Origin: CAZOHG01 sp964579725
GTDB lineage: Bacteria; Zhuqueibacterota; JdFR-76; BMS3Abin05
Direction of reading: 5' to 3'
NCBI GenBank assembly: GCA_964579725.1
Contig: CAZOHG010000035.1
Coordinates: forward strand, 1-37,886
DNA: 37,886 bases
The notes below the pieces were generated by a model. It saw only the letters and a program-made list of their open reading frames with translations, was not told the origin of the DNA and searched no databases. Positions 27,886-36,245 of this stretch are shown in pieces. The position numbers and the translations under genes are program-made. The number at the start of each line of letters is the position of its first letter. Position 1 is the stretch's first letter.

Positions 27886-29979
27886 ATGAACCAGCCCGCA
27901 CAAACTTTGCACAAGGCGCAGAAAAAAACGGCCGCTTCGCCGTTCATTTCCATTATTGAATCTCTGCAAAAAAAGAGTCGTGAATTTCAGGAACTCCACT
28001 GGGAGGGGAGTTTTTACGATTACCTGCGAATCGTGGAAGAAAATCCCCGTGTGACGCAAACCGCTTTCCAGCGCCTTTACGATATGATTCTTTCGTACGG
28101 GACGCGGGAAATGACCGAGTGGCGTGAAAAGCTGATTCACTACAATTTTTTTGACGATCCGCTGCACGGAGGAAAAGACGCCGTCTTCGGTCTGGAACGT
28201 CCCCTCATGAAATTGGTGCATTTGTTTAAATCGGCCGCCAAAGGGTACGGCACTCAGAACCGCGTCATTTTGTTACACGGCCCGGTGGGAAGTGCAAAAA
28301 GCACCGTGGTTCGCCTGCTGAAAAAGGGATTGGAGGATTTCAGTCGCACCGACCGGGGCGCCCTGTACACATTTGCCTGGAAGGACCGGGATGAAAACGG
28401 GCAGGAGGTCTGGGTGGATTGTCCCATGCACGAAGAACCCCTGCATTTGCTTCCTCTTGAAAACCGGGAGCAAATTTTAGGCGAATTGAACAAAAATCTT
28501 CCCCCTGAAAAACATCTCCATGTGGAAGGCGAATTGTGCCCGTTTTGCCGCTTCATGTACCAGGAGAAAATGCACCGCTATCGCGGGGATTTTAACCGTG
28601 TTTTGCAGGATGTGAAAATCAAACGCATTGCTCTCTCGGAAAAGGATCGGTTGGGAATTGGCACATTTCAGCCGAAAGACGAGAAAAATCAGGACTCCAC
28701 CGAGCTGACAGGTGACATTAATTACCGGAAAATCGCGCTTTACGGCTCCGATTCCGACCCGCGGGCGTTTAATTTTGATGGCGAATTCAACGTGGCCAAT
28801 CGCGGGCTGGTGGAATTTATTGAGGTGTTAAAATTGGATGTGGCGTTCCTTTACGACCTGTTGGGGGCGTCGCAGGAGCACAAAATCAAGCCCAAAAAGT
28901 TTCCGCAAACCGACATCGACGAGGTCATTATCGGACACACGAATGAACCGGAATATCGGAAACTTCAGAACAATGAGTTCATGGAAGCCTTGCGAGACCG
29001 AACGGTAAAAATCGACATCCCGTACATTACCAAATTGGACGACGAAATTAAAATCTACGAAAAGGATTTCAATGCCAATAAAATCAAGGGGAAGCACATT
29101 GCGCCGCACACCATCGAAATGGCCGCCATGTGGGCGGTGCTCACGCGGTTGGAAGAGCCCAAGCGAGCCAACCTGACGCTCATGCAAAAACTGAAGTTGT
29201 ACAACGGTAAAACCCTGCCCGGCTTTACGGAAGACAGCATTCGGGAGTTAAAAGCGGAGGCGCCGCGAGAGGGCATGGAGGGAATTTCTCCGCGGTACAT
29301 TCAGGACAAAATTTCCAACGCCCTGGTGAATGACGCCGACACCTGCGTCAACCCCTTCATGGTTCTCAACGAATTGGAAGAGGGGCTGACCCACCACTCT
29401 CTGATTACGTCGGAAGAGCAGAAAAAGCATTATCGGGAGCTTTTGAGTGTGGTGAAGGAAGAGTACGACGACATCGTCAAAAATGAGGTGCAACGAGCCA
29501 TTGCTGCTGACGAAGACGCCCTGACGCGGCTGTGTGCCAATTACATTGACAATGTCAAAGCGTACACTCAAAAAGAAAAAGTGAAAAATCGCTACACGGG
29601 AGAAGCGGAAGAACCGGACGAACGGCTCATGCGTTCCATTGAGGAGAAAATCGACATTCCCGAGAGCCGCAAGGATGATTTTCGGCGGGAGATTATGAAT
29701 TACATTGGAGCCTTGGCTTTGGAAGGCAAAACCTTTGACTACCGCACAAACGAGCGGCTGCAAAAGGCACTGGAATTGAAGCTGTTCGAAGACCAAAAGG
29801 ATTCCATTAAACTGACCAGTTTGGTGTCCAATGTGGTGGACAAAGAAACGCAGGCAAAAATCGACGTCGTCAAATCCCGTATGATTAAATACTACGGTTA
29901 CTGTGACACCTGCGCCACCGATGTTTTGCAATACGTGGCCAGTATTTTTGCTCGAGGAGACATCAAGGGAGAGGAGTAA
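27886..29979 (+). CDS. prkA: PrkA family serine protein kinase / AAA+ protein
   Basis: 697 residues from ATG 27886 with GGGAGGA 4-10 nt upstream; in-frame upstream codons are not family-like. PrkA (YeaG in Escherichia coli) pairs an AAA+ module with a kinase-like C-terminal region. The Walker A is GPVGSAKST at residues 132-140. GALYTFAWKD and the Cys segments VDCPMHEEP and ELCPFCRFMY follow, then the AAA+ core around NRGLVEFIEVLKLDVAFL, and a C-terminal kinase-like region with YCDTCATDVLQYV at the end. It starts a plus-strand operon with yhbH, an AAA+ ATPase and spoVR. Homologues are induced in starvation or stress and sporulation. A protease role has also been proposed for PrkA. The exact activity here is unresolved. 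Confidence 0.94.
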   Translation: MNQPAQTLHKAQKKTAASPFISIIESLQKKSREFQELHWEGSFYDYLRIVEENPRVTQTAFQRLYDMILSYGTREMTEWREKLIHYNFFDDPLHGGKDAVFGLERPLMKLVHLFKSAAKGYGTQNRVILLHGPVGSAKSTVVRLLKKGLEDFSRTDRGALYTFAWKDRDENGQEVWVDCPMHEEPLHLLPLENREQILGELNKNLPPEKHLHVEGELCPFCRFMYQEKMHRYRGDFNRVLQDVKIKRIALSEKDRLGIGTFQPKDEKNQDSTELTGDINYRKIALYGSDSDPRAFNFDGEFNVANRGLVEFIEVLKLDVAFLYDLLGASQEHKIKPKKFPQTDIDEVIIGHTNEPEYRKLQNNEFMEALRDRTVKIDIPYITKLDDEIKIYEKDFNANKIKGKHIAPHTIEMAAMWAVLTRLEEPKRANLTLMQKLKLYNGKTLPGFTEDSIRELKAEAPREGMEGISPRYIQDKISNALVNDADTCVNPFMVLNELEEGLTHHSLITSEEQKKHYRELLSVVKEEYDDIVKNEVQRAIAADEDALTRLCANYIDNVKAYTQKEKVKNRYTGEAEEPDERLMRSIEEKIDIPESRKDDFRREIMNYIGALALEGKTFDYRTNERLQKALELKLFEDQKDSIKLTSLVSNVVDKETQAKIDVVKSRMIKYYGYCDTCATDVLQYVASIFARGDIKGEE

Positions 29980-30011
29980 CCCGAATCCGTGAGAATCTGT
30001 TCCAGCAAGTG

Positions 30012-30056
30012 CCAGGGACGGGCGGCTTCTAGCCCTCCGGAAGCGGCCCTCCCTGG
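30012..30056 (+). repeat. Long imperfect hairpin between prkA and yhbH
   Basis: CCAGGGA / TCCCTGG, then GGGC / GCCC and GCTTC / GAAGC, joined by a one-base bulge and one mismatch around a 10-nt loop (16 bp in all). It sits 35 nt after the prkA stop, without a T-run. May stabilise or process the mRNA and adjust the prkA:yhbH ratio. Confidence 0.6.
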
Positions 30057-30094
30057 TGCGAATTTGGGTGACCAAGCGAAAAGAGTGTTTTTTC

Positions 30095-31201
30095 ATGATT
30101 AAGCAAATTGACAAGGATCACCAGCGTTTTCGTCAGATTGTAAAAGGGGCGATTCGCAAAGACCTGAAAAAATACATGTCCCATTCGGAGTTAATTGGCA
30201 AAAAGGGGAAAAATTTAGTCAGCATTCCAGTGCCTCAAATTGAAATCCCCAAATTTCGATACGGTCCGAAACAGACGGGCGGTGTGGGGCAGGGTAAAGG
30301 TCAGCCGGGTAGCCCCGTGGGGGCAGCTCCCAATGCCCAGGGAGCGGGCCAGGCCGGGAACGCACCGGGGGATCACCTGCTGGAAGTGGAGATCACCTTG
30401 GAAGAATTAGTGGCTATTTTGGCGGACGAATTGGAGTTGCCGCGGATTCAGCCCAAGGGGAAAAGTGCTGTGGTGGCAGAAAAACACAAATATTCCAGCA
30501 TTCGCCGCGTGGGACCCGAATCGCTGCGGCACTTTAAGCGAACCTACCGAGAAGCCTTGCGGCGTCAGATTTCGTCTCGGAGCTACGATCCCCAAAATCC
30601 CGTGGTAGTGCCCATTCGAGATGACAAACGCTACCGTTCCTGGAAAACGGTGCCCCTTCCCGAAACCAACGCTGTGGTTTTTTATCTCATGGATGTTTCG
30701 GGATCGATGGGGGCGGCACAAAAAGAGATCGTTCGCACGGAATCCTTTTGGATTAACACCTGGCTGAAGGCCAATTACAGGGGCGTCACTACCCGCTACA
30801 TTGTGCATGACGCCGCCGCCCACGAAGTAGAGGAGGAGACGTTCTTCAATCTGCGCGAAAGCGGCGGAACCATGATCTCGTCTGCCTACAAATTAGCGTC
30901 CCAAATTGTGCAAAGGGAGTACGACCCGCAGGACTGGAACATTTATTTCTTCCAGTTTTCCGACGGAGACAATTGGGGAGAAACCGACACGGAGGAGTGC
31001 ATGGCACTCCTGAAAGAAAATTTGGTGCCTGTGGCCAATCTTTTTGCCTACGGACAGGTTTGGAGTGCTTACGGTTCCGGCGCGTACATTGAAGCCATGA
31101 AAGAGCATTTTGGTGAAGCCGAAAACGTAGTCCTTTCGGAAATCGACAACAAAGAACAGATTTACGATTCCATTAAAACCTTTTTAGGGAAGGGGTTGTG
31201 A
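30095..31201 (+). CDS. yhbH: YhbH/YeaH family (DUF444) protein with VWA fold
   Basis: 368 residues from ATG 30095, matching the family N-terminus (DHQRFRQIVKGAIRKDLKKYM); an in-frame start 39 nt upstream is not family-like. The first ~90 residues are basic, then a Gly/Pro/Ala-rich low-complexity linker at about 51-92. From residue ~195 a von Willebrand A-like domain has a complete MIDAS: D200-x-S-x-S in FYLMDVSGSMGAAQ, and SGGTMISSAYKL near 256-267 with the Thr. The C-terminus DNWGETDTEECMALLKE and EIDNKEQIYDSIKTF match DUF444. YhbH homologues nearly always accompany PrkA and often SpoVR, as here. Its biochemical role is not established; metal-dependent protein binding is the usual VWA expectation. 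Confidence 0.93.
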   Translation: MIKQIDKDHQRFRQIVKGAIRKDLKKYMSHSELIGKKGKNLVSIPVPQIEIPKFRYGPKQTGGVGQGKGQPGSPVGAAPNAQGAGQAGNAPGDHLLEVEITLEELVAILADELELPRIQPKGKSAVVAEKHKYSSIRRVGPESLRHFKRTYREALRRQISSRSYDPQNPVVVPIRDDKRYRSWKTVPLPETNAVVFYLMDVSGSMGAAQKEIVRTESFWINTWLKANYRGVTTRYIVHDAAAHEVEEETFFNLRESGGTMISSAYKLASQIVQREYDPQDWNIYFFQFSDGDNWGETDTEECMALLKENLVPVANLFAYGQVWSAYGSGAYIEAMKEHFGEAENVVLSEIDNKEQIYDSIKTFLGKGL

Positions 31202-31238
31202 CAGGCGAGCGCCTGCCGCGGCTGACAAATAGCAGCCG
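31202..31238 (+). repeat. Two small hairpins in the yhbH-AAA+ gap
   Basis: CAGGCGAGCGCCTG (5-bp stem, 31202-31215) and CGGCTG/CAGCCG (31219-31238). No T-run follows, so they look like mRNA structure rather than terminators. Confidence 0.4.
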
Positions 31239-31279
31239 AAGATTTGATCGGTTACGTGCGAAAAAAGGAGAGATGCCGA

Positions 31280-32590
31280 ATGAAATTGATCACAAATGTG
31301 AAAGCCAAATTTTTCGCGGGAATCAATCGGTTTGTGAAAATTCGGGAATTTACGCCTGAGGAGATGGAGCAGATTTTTGAGGGAGTGGAATTCACGGACA
31401 GGCGGTCCTACATTCAATTTGTGATCAATACCTGCGTCGTCAATTACAACGACGAAGTGCTACCCGCTTTGCGCAAGCTCAAATTTGATTTTCTGCACAA
31501 ATTGGAGGAAATGGAAGAAAATCTCTACGAAATTTGTGTTTCGGTCAATCCCGAAATGGACATTCAAAAAGTCACATTTGCCGTGGCCGAGACCAAAAAA
31601 AACAGCCTGTTTTTGTTGGATCAAAAAAAAGAAAAAGCCAAACAAGAACGCAATTTTTCTCACCTGCAGGATTGGTTGAGGAGCCGTGTGATCGGGCAGG
31701 ACGAAGCCGTGGAGAAGGTGGCGCAATTCGTCAAGCGCGCCCTGGTGGGACTTCGAAATCCCGAAAAACCCATCGGCAGTTTAATGTTCATTGGGCAAAC
31801 AGGTGTCGGGAAAACCGAATTAGCCAAAGCGCTGAGTGCTGAAATCATGGAATCGGAAAATGACCTCATCCGGATTGACTGCTCGGAGTATTCTCAACCT
31901 CACGAGTACGCCAAATTATTGGGAGCGCCTCCCGGCTACATTGGTTACGACGAAGGCGGGGTTCTTTCTCAAATGATGGCCCGGCACGGAATGCAAGTGG
32001 TGCTGTTTGACGAAATCGAAAAGGCGCACGCGCGATTGCACAATCTGCTGCTCCAAATTTTGGACGAGGGGAGCATCCACGACAGCCACGGAAATCGAAT
32101 TGCCTTCAACAACGCATTGATTATTCTGACCAGCAACGTGGGTTCGGTGGAATTGGAACGCCAGAGTCACCCCTTGGGATTTGTTTCCGAGGATGAAAGC
32201 AGGCGGAACGAAGCCCTGAAGCACGTGGCCCTTCGTGCGCTGGAACGCCGCTTTCCGCCCGAATTTCTGAATCGTTTGGACGAAGTGATTGTGTTCCGCG
32301 AATTGACCCGAGAAGACTTGCTGAAAATTCTGGACATTCTGCTTCAAGAGGTTTTGGAACGCCTCCGGCGGGTGGGAATTGCCTTGAAAATGGCGCCCGA
32401 AGTCAAAGAATTTCTGGTGGACAGGGGGTATAGTCCCCGCTACGGGGCGCGACCTCTGAAACGCACGGTCAAACAATATGTGGAAACACCCCTTAGTGAA
32501 GGGCTTTTGCAGGGGCATTTCGGCCGCGGGGCGCGCCTTCGGGCTGGGCTTCGCGGGGAAGAAATCGTTTTTGAACCGATTCGTGGGTAA
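31280..32590 (+). CDS. Single-ring Clp-type AAA+ ATPase with unrecognised N-domain
   Basis: 436 residues from ATG 31280 with AAGGAG 9 nt upstream. The AAA+ core (about 130-436) is of the ClpA/ClpC D2 type: VIGQDEAVEKV, Walker A GQTGVGKT at 172-179, substrate pore loop GAPPGYIGYDEGG near 215-227, Walker B VVLFDEIEKAH near 240-250, sensor 1 ILTSNVGS, Arg finger in PEFLNRLDE (R332), sensor 2 GARPLKR (391). An LGF tripeptide at 299-301, in the loop before the Arg finger, matches the position and type of the ClpP-docking tripeptide (LGF/IGF/VGF) of ClpC/ClpA. Residues 1-125 resemble neither the Clp N-domain, a D1 ring, nor the ClpX zinc domain. It sits between yhbH and spoVR, so it probably works with that stress system. 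Known PrkA operons do not regularly include it, as far as I know. Confidence 0.85.
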   Translation: MKLITNVKAKFFAGINRFVKIREFTPEEMEQIFEGVEFTDRRSYIQFVINTCVVNYNDEVLPALRKLKFDFLHKLEEMEENLYEICVSVNPEMDIQKVTFAVAETKKNSLFLLDQKKEKAKQERNFSHLQDWLRSRVIGQDEAVEKVAQFVKRALVGLRNPEKPIGSLMFIGQTGVGKTELAKALSAEIMESENDLIRIDCSEYSQPHEYAKLLGAPPGYIGYDEGGVLSQMMARHGMQVVLFDEIEKAHARLHNLLLQILDEGSIHDSHGNRIAFNNALIILTSNVGSVELERQSHPLGFVSEDESRRNEALKHVALRALERRFPPEFLNRLDEVIVFRELTREDLLKILDILLQEVLERLRRVGIALKMAPEVKEFLVDRGYSPRYGARPLKRTVKQYVETPLSEGLLQGHFGRGARLRAGLRGEEIVFEPIRG

Positions 32591-32730
32591 AGCGAAAGAA
32601 CAGGGTCAAAAAAGCTGGATAAGAGGAAACACAGGGAAAATGTTTTTTCTTAAAAAATTGGGTATTGAAAGAAGCCGCAAAATGAAGACAGAAGTATGGC
32701 TGAAAAGAAATTTTTCGAAAGAGTGAAGCC

Positions 32731-34233
32731 ATGGCTAATGCTCTCCAACAATATGTGCGAAAATTGCCACCGGAATTGAATAGGTGGCGGGAAAAAATCG
32801 CCGACATTGCCCGAGAAGCCGGGTTGGATTTTTACGACACCATTTTCGAGATGCTCGATTTCGATCAGATGAACGAGGTGGCCAGCTATTTGGGATTTCC
32901 AATCCGCTACCCGCATTGGCGTTTCGGAATGGAGTACGAAGAAATGCGAAAGGGTTACGCTTACGGGCTGCACCGAATCTACGAAATGGTGATTAACAAC
33001 GATCCGGCGTACGCGTATTTGCTGGAATCCAATAATTTGGTGGATCAAAAACTGGTCATGGCCCACGTGTACGCGCATGTAGATTTCTTTAAAAATAACG
33101 CCTGGTTTGCCCACACGAATCGACACATGATGGACGAAATGGCCAACCACGCCACGCGCATTCGGCGCTACATTGAGCGCCACGGCTTGGAGACTGTGGA
33201 GGGTTTTATCGATCGGTGCCTTTCTCTGGACAATCTGATCGATTACCACGCTCCTTACATTCGGCGCAAGGCTGAAAGCATTCGTGAAGAGCAGCCGCAG
33301 GCGCGCGTTCACAAAATCAAAAGCAAACCGTACATGGAAAAATACGTCAATCCACCGGAATTTATTCAACAGCAAAAATTGAAACAAAAACGAGAGGCGG
33401 AGAAAAGAAAACGATTTCCGGAAGAACCTGAAAAAGACGTGCTGAATTTTCTGCTGCACCACGCGCCTCTGGAGCGCTGGCAGCAGGATGTCCTGGCCAT
33501 TATTCGCGAGGAGGCCTACTATTTTGCCCCTCAGGGAATGACCAAAATCATGAACGAAGGTTGGGCCACCTTCTGGCACACACGGCTCATGACGCAAAAG
33601 ATCCTTTCCGATTCCGAGGTCATTGACTACGCCGACCACCATTCGGGTACAGTCAGCACCCAGCCCGGGCGACTCAATCCCTACAAATTAGGGGTTGAGT
33701 TATTTCGAAATATTCAGGAAAGGTGGGACAAAGGGCAATTCGGGAAGGAATACGAAACGTGTGAAGATTGGCAGCGCAAGCGCCGTTGGAACACCCACGC
33801 AGGGCTGGGCCTTCAGAAAATCTTTGAGGTGCGAAAATTTTACAACGATGTGACATTTTTAGACGCCTTTTTGACGGAGGATTTTGTGCGAGAACACCAG
33901 TTGTTTACGTACAAATACGACGAGCAAAAGGAGCAGTACGTCATTGACAGCCGTGATTTTCAGAAAATCAAGCAAAAATTGCTTTTTAGTTTGACGAATA
34001 TGGGGCAGCCTTACATTGAAGTGGTGGACGGAAATTACGAAAATCGCGGTGAACTTTACCTGAAACATCGGTTCGAGGGAGTAGAACTCCACCGCGGGTA
34101 CGCACAGGAAACGTTGAAAAATCTTTTCTCCTTGTGGACGCGCCCTGTCATTATTGAAACCGTTGTTGAGGGGAAACCGACTCTCTTCAAATTCGACGGG
34201 TCGGAATTTATGGTGGGTAATTTTGAGACGTAA
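32731..34233 (+). CDS. spoVR: SpoVR family protein
   Basis: 500 residues from ATG 32731, the usual SpoVR/YcgB size. The start NALQQYVRKLPPELNRWREKIADIAREAGL and segments FPIRYPHWRFGMEYE near residue 57 and YAYLLESNNLVDQKLVMAHVY near 92 are strong SpoVR signatures. EGWATFWHTRL, TVSTQPGRLNPYKLGVELF and the C-terminal VDGNYENRGELYLKHRFEGVELH are also present. The protein is not predicted to be secreted. It was named for a role in Bacillus sporulation cortex formation but is common in non-sporulating bacteria with PrkA and YhbH, where it is stress-related and of unknown biochemical function. It follows the AAA+ gene after 140 nt in this operon. Confidence 0.94.
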   Translation: MANALQQYVRKLPPELNRWREKIADIAREAGLDFYDTIFEMLDFDQMNEVASYLGFPIRYPHWRFGMEYEEMRKGYAYGLHRIYEMVINNDPAYAYLLESNNLVDQKLVMAHVYAHVDFFKNNAWFAHTNRHMMDEMANHATRIRRYIERHGLETVEGFIDRCLSLDNLIDYHAPYIRRKAESIREEQPQARVHKIKSKPYMEKYVNPPEFIQQQKLKQKREAEKRKRFPEEPEKDVLNFLLHHAPLERWQQDVLAIIREEAYYFAPQGMTKIMNEGWATFWHTRLMTQKILSDSEVIDYADHHSGTVSTQPGRLNPYKLGVELFRNIQERWDKGQFGKEYETCEDWQRKRRWNTHAGLGLQKIFEVRKFYNDVTFLDAFLTEDFVREHQLFTYKYDEQKEQYVIDSRDFQKIKQKLLFSLTNMGQPYIEVVDGNYENRGELYLKHRFEGVELHRGYAQETLKNLFSLWTRPVIIETVVEGKPTLFKFDGSEFMVGNFET

Positions 34234-34261
34234 AGCCGCATTGGCGGCAGGAGGCGAACCA

Positions 34262-34741
34262 ATGGAATCCCAAAAAGTAAACGAAGAAAAAAATCGACAA
34301 AGCCTTGCTCGCGAACATGAGCAGCTTTGGCAGAGGGATTTGCCGCGGGGCGTGCGTTTGGCCATCGATTGGGACGATGCCGATACGTACAGCGGCGTGT
34401 TTCGCTCCGTTCGAGTGGAAACGGAGTCGGTGCCACCCGATCGGGAAAAGGCGCTGCGCGCTCAGGCAGAGGCTTTGGTGCAGCGCGTTACCTTTCTCCC
34501 CGAAAAATTGGCGCTTTTGGAATTGGACAAATCCCAAAAAACGGCGGTGTTGCGTAGCGCCCTTCCGTTTCGAAATGAAAAGGCCGTGCTTTTCTTTGAA
34601 ATCTGGCTGACGAGGGGACAGGAAATCCTGTTTCGGCGGATTCGTAATGAAAATCACAAACGGCGGACGGTCCCGTTTGTCCTCCCGTGGGAAATCTCCG
34701 ACCGACTAATAAAGGAACTTATTTCCATTCTGACATTTTGA
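34262..34741 (+). CDS. Small protein of unknown function at the end of the prkA operon
   Basis: 159 residues from ATG 34262, preceded by a perfect AGGAGG at 34249-34254; an in-frame upstream frame overlapping spoVR is not needed. It lies 28 nt after spoVR. The sequence is charged: MESQKVNEEKNRQ at the start, LAIDWDDADTYSG near residue 35, VSFR-type basic segments, then KAVLFFEIWLTRGQEILFRRI and WEISDRLIKELISIL near the end. No signal peptide, transmembrane segment or family is recognised. Being the last gene of the operon with its own strong ribosome site suggests it is a real component of the same system. Confidence 0.72.
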   Translation: MESQKVNEEKNRQSLAREHEQLWQRDLPRGVRLAIDWDDADTYSGVFRSVRVETESVPPDREKALRAQAEALVQRVTFLPEKLALLELDKSQKTAVLRSALPFRNEKAVLFFEIWLTRGQEILFRRIRNENHKRRTVPFVLPWEISDRLIKELISILTF

Positions 34742-35093
34742 ATCGCTTTTTGGGGTTTTTCGGCGTAAAAATTGAAGCGTTCGATTTTCGGCTCGGTTTT
34801 TCTCCTTCCTACCGATTCAAAAGAGAGGGATTTTTCTCTTCGCTTTACTGGGTAAATTGGAAATGGCCGCCGAATGCCGCATTCCTCACGATTGAGAAAT
34901 CTTCCTCCACCGACAGAAAAAGATTTCACCCTCCTTGAAAGAAACGGCTGGTCTCGACTTTTTCCCCGATTTTCGAAAAGGCCTCGAAATCTCTTCATTT
35001 TTTAGCTTCCATTCTCCTCTACAAAATTCTTGACAAAAATAGCCGCATTCCCTATATTGAAAGAAAACAATTGGGGGAGAGCGGAGACTGCCG
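34742..35093. other. Intergenic region after the prkA operon
   Basis: 352 bp without a supported gene. It ends with the promoter of the next gene at 35030-35058. No convincing terminator hairpin for the prkA operon is seen. Confidence 0.6.
35030..35058 (+). promoter_or_regulatory. Promoter of the cysteine-rich protein gene
   Basis: TTGACA and TATATT with a 17-nt spacer, 35 nt upstream of the GTG start. It is the closest to consensus in the window. Confidence 0.75.
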
Positions 35094-35996
35094 GTGATTA
35101 ATCAGTACAAAAGGGTTGACGTTTTTCGGTGCCAAAACCGTGCGCACGCCAAATTGGGTAAATGGGTCTCGGTTTACCACGTGTTGAAGGTCAAAAAGTG
35201 CTACCCCGATGGTTGCATTTATTTCCGATGGAAATGCCGGAAATTAAATAAGGGAGAAACCTGTCCCCGAGGCTACAAGCACGTGGGCCGGTTGTGTTTC
35301 GGGTGCAAGTATTTTTACGACGAAAAGGTTGCCCACCAGTTGCAATTTGTGTTGCCCGAAGCCCAACGGGCAGCGTTTTGGGATGATTTGGATCGATTTG
35401 AAGACTGGCTGTCCGAAATCACCAGCAGACGCCAGAGTGTTTGGGGAAGCATTCATTCCGTGAAGCCGCACTTGGAACAGCGGATATTGGGAAAGGAAAA
35501 GCGCCTCACCGTGAAGGGATTTCTGCTGGTTTTCCGGGACAGTTACATCGGGCAAACTCATTTTGAGGATTTTACCTACGCCGTGGTGTCCCGAAGTCTC
35601 GAGCAAAAATTCCATTTTCGGGCGGGCGACGAAGTGGAATTCAACGCCGAAGTAACAGCAGATCGCGGCCGAATCGTGTACAACCGGTTGCGGCAGGTTG
35701 AGTTTTCACGTCGCGGAGAAGGTCGAGACATCTGGCGGGAGGAAGAAATTCCCTTTCTTTTAAAAACGGCCACGGAATTCGGAACCCAGCCGGAAAAATG
35801 TTTGTACTGCCCTTACGGAACGTTGGTGGATGTGGTGGAGCAGAAGGGTGGACGGGTGTTCCGCTTCCGAAGACTTTTTTGCCTGAAAGGGGTTTCGGAT
35901 GCCGCCACTTGTGTGGTCCAGCCGTTGGAAAAAATCGCCTCCGAAGGCTGTCCCGATTCCGTGAAAGAAGTGGCCTGGGAAAATGTGTACAAGTAG
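35094..35996 (+). CDS. Cysteine-rich protein with possible OB-like centre, unknown function
   Basis: 300 residues from GTG 35094, with GGGGGAGA about 17 nt upstream and GGAG closer. I do not recognise the family. The N-terminal 75 residues carry seven cysteines (C13, C36, C41, C48, C57, C68, C71; for example CYPDGCIYF, TCPRGYKHVGRLCFGCKYF), a pattern suited to zinc or Fe-S binding. A central region, about 120-215, has alternating hydrophobic and charged strands (TVKGFLLVFRD, FRAGDEVEFNAEVTADRGRIVYN) reminiscent of an OB-type nucleic-acid fold. The last third has CLYCPYGTLVDV near 238, with later cysteines in FCLKG and ATCVVQ. No signal peptide. It may be a metal-dependent nucleic-acid-binding protein, which is an inference. 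Confidence 0.8.
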   Translation: MINQYKRVDVFRCQNRAHAKLGKWVSVYHVLKVKKCYPDGCIYFRWKCRKLNKGETCPRGYKHVGRLCFGCKYFYDEKVAHQLQFVLPEAQRAAFWDDLDRFEDWLSEITSRRQSVWGSIHSVKPHLEQRILGKEKRLTVKGFLLVFRDSYIGQTHFEDFTYAVVSRSLEQKFHFRAGDEVEFNAEVTADRGRIVYNRLRQVEFSRRGEGRDIWREEEIPFLLKTATEFGTQPEKCLYCPYGTLVDVVEQKGGRVFRFRRLFCLKGVSDAATCVVQPLEKIASEGCPDSVKEVAWENVYK

Positions 35997-36010
35997 GAGC
36001 CGTTGTTTCC

Positions 36011-36043
36011 GTGCGGCTGCGCGCCATTTAACTGTCGCCGCAC
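36011..36043. repeat. Stem-loop upstream of agcS
   Basis: GTGCGGC and GCCGCAC pair across a 19-nt loop, 14 nt after the preceding stop codon. There is no T-run, so a role in termination is doubtful. Confidence 0.4.
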
Positions 36044-36245
36044 TCAAAAGCGGCCCTTTCGAATTCAACGCCGCTTGCCCAATTTTGGGTTGCTGAAATC
36101 GGCGGAACGGAAATGAAAAAGCCGATTTTAGGGGAAAATCAAAAAAATCTTAATTTTTCATTGGAAAATGTTGCATTTTGGGTAAACAGCGCCAGAATCG
36201 TTCGTCATTTCTGAAAATCTGCCCTGACCGAAACGGAGGACGTAT

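Noticed and set aside
27616..28221. 201-codon minus-strand open frame upstream of and overlapping prkA
   Set aside because: It runs antisense through the 5' part of the clearly real prkA gene, has no ribosome site and matches no family; more likely a shadow of prkA.
32591..32730. Small plus-strand frame (13 codons from ATG 32682) between the AAA+ gene and spoVR
   Set aside because: Too short, with no ribosome site and no features; treated as intergenic.
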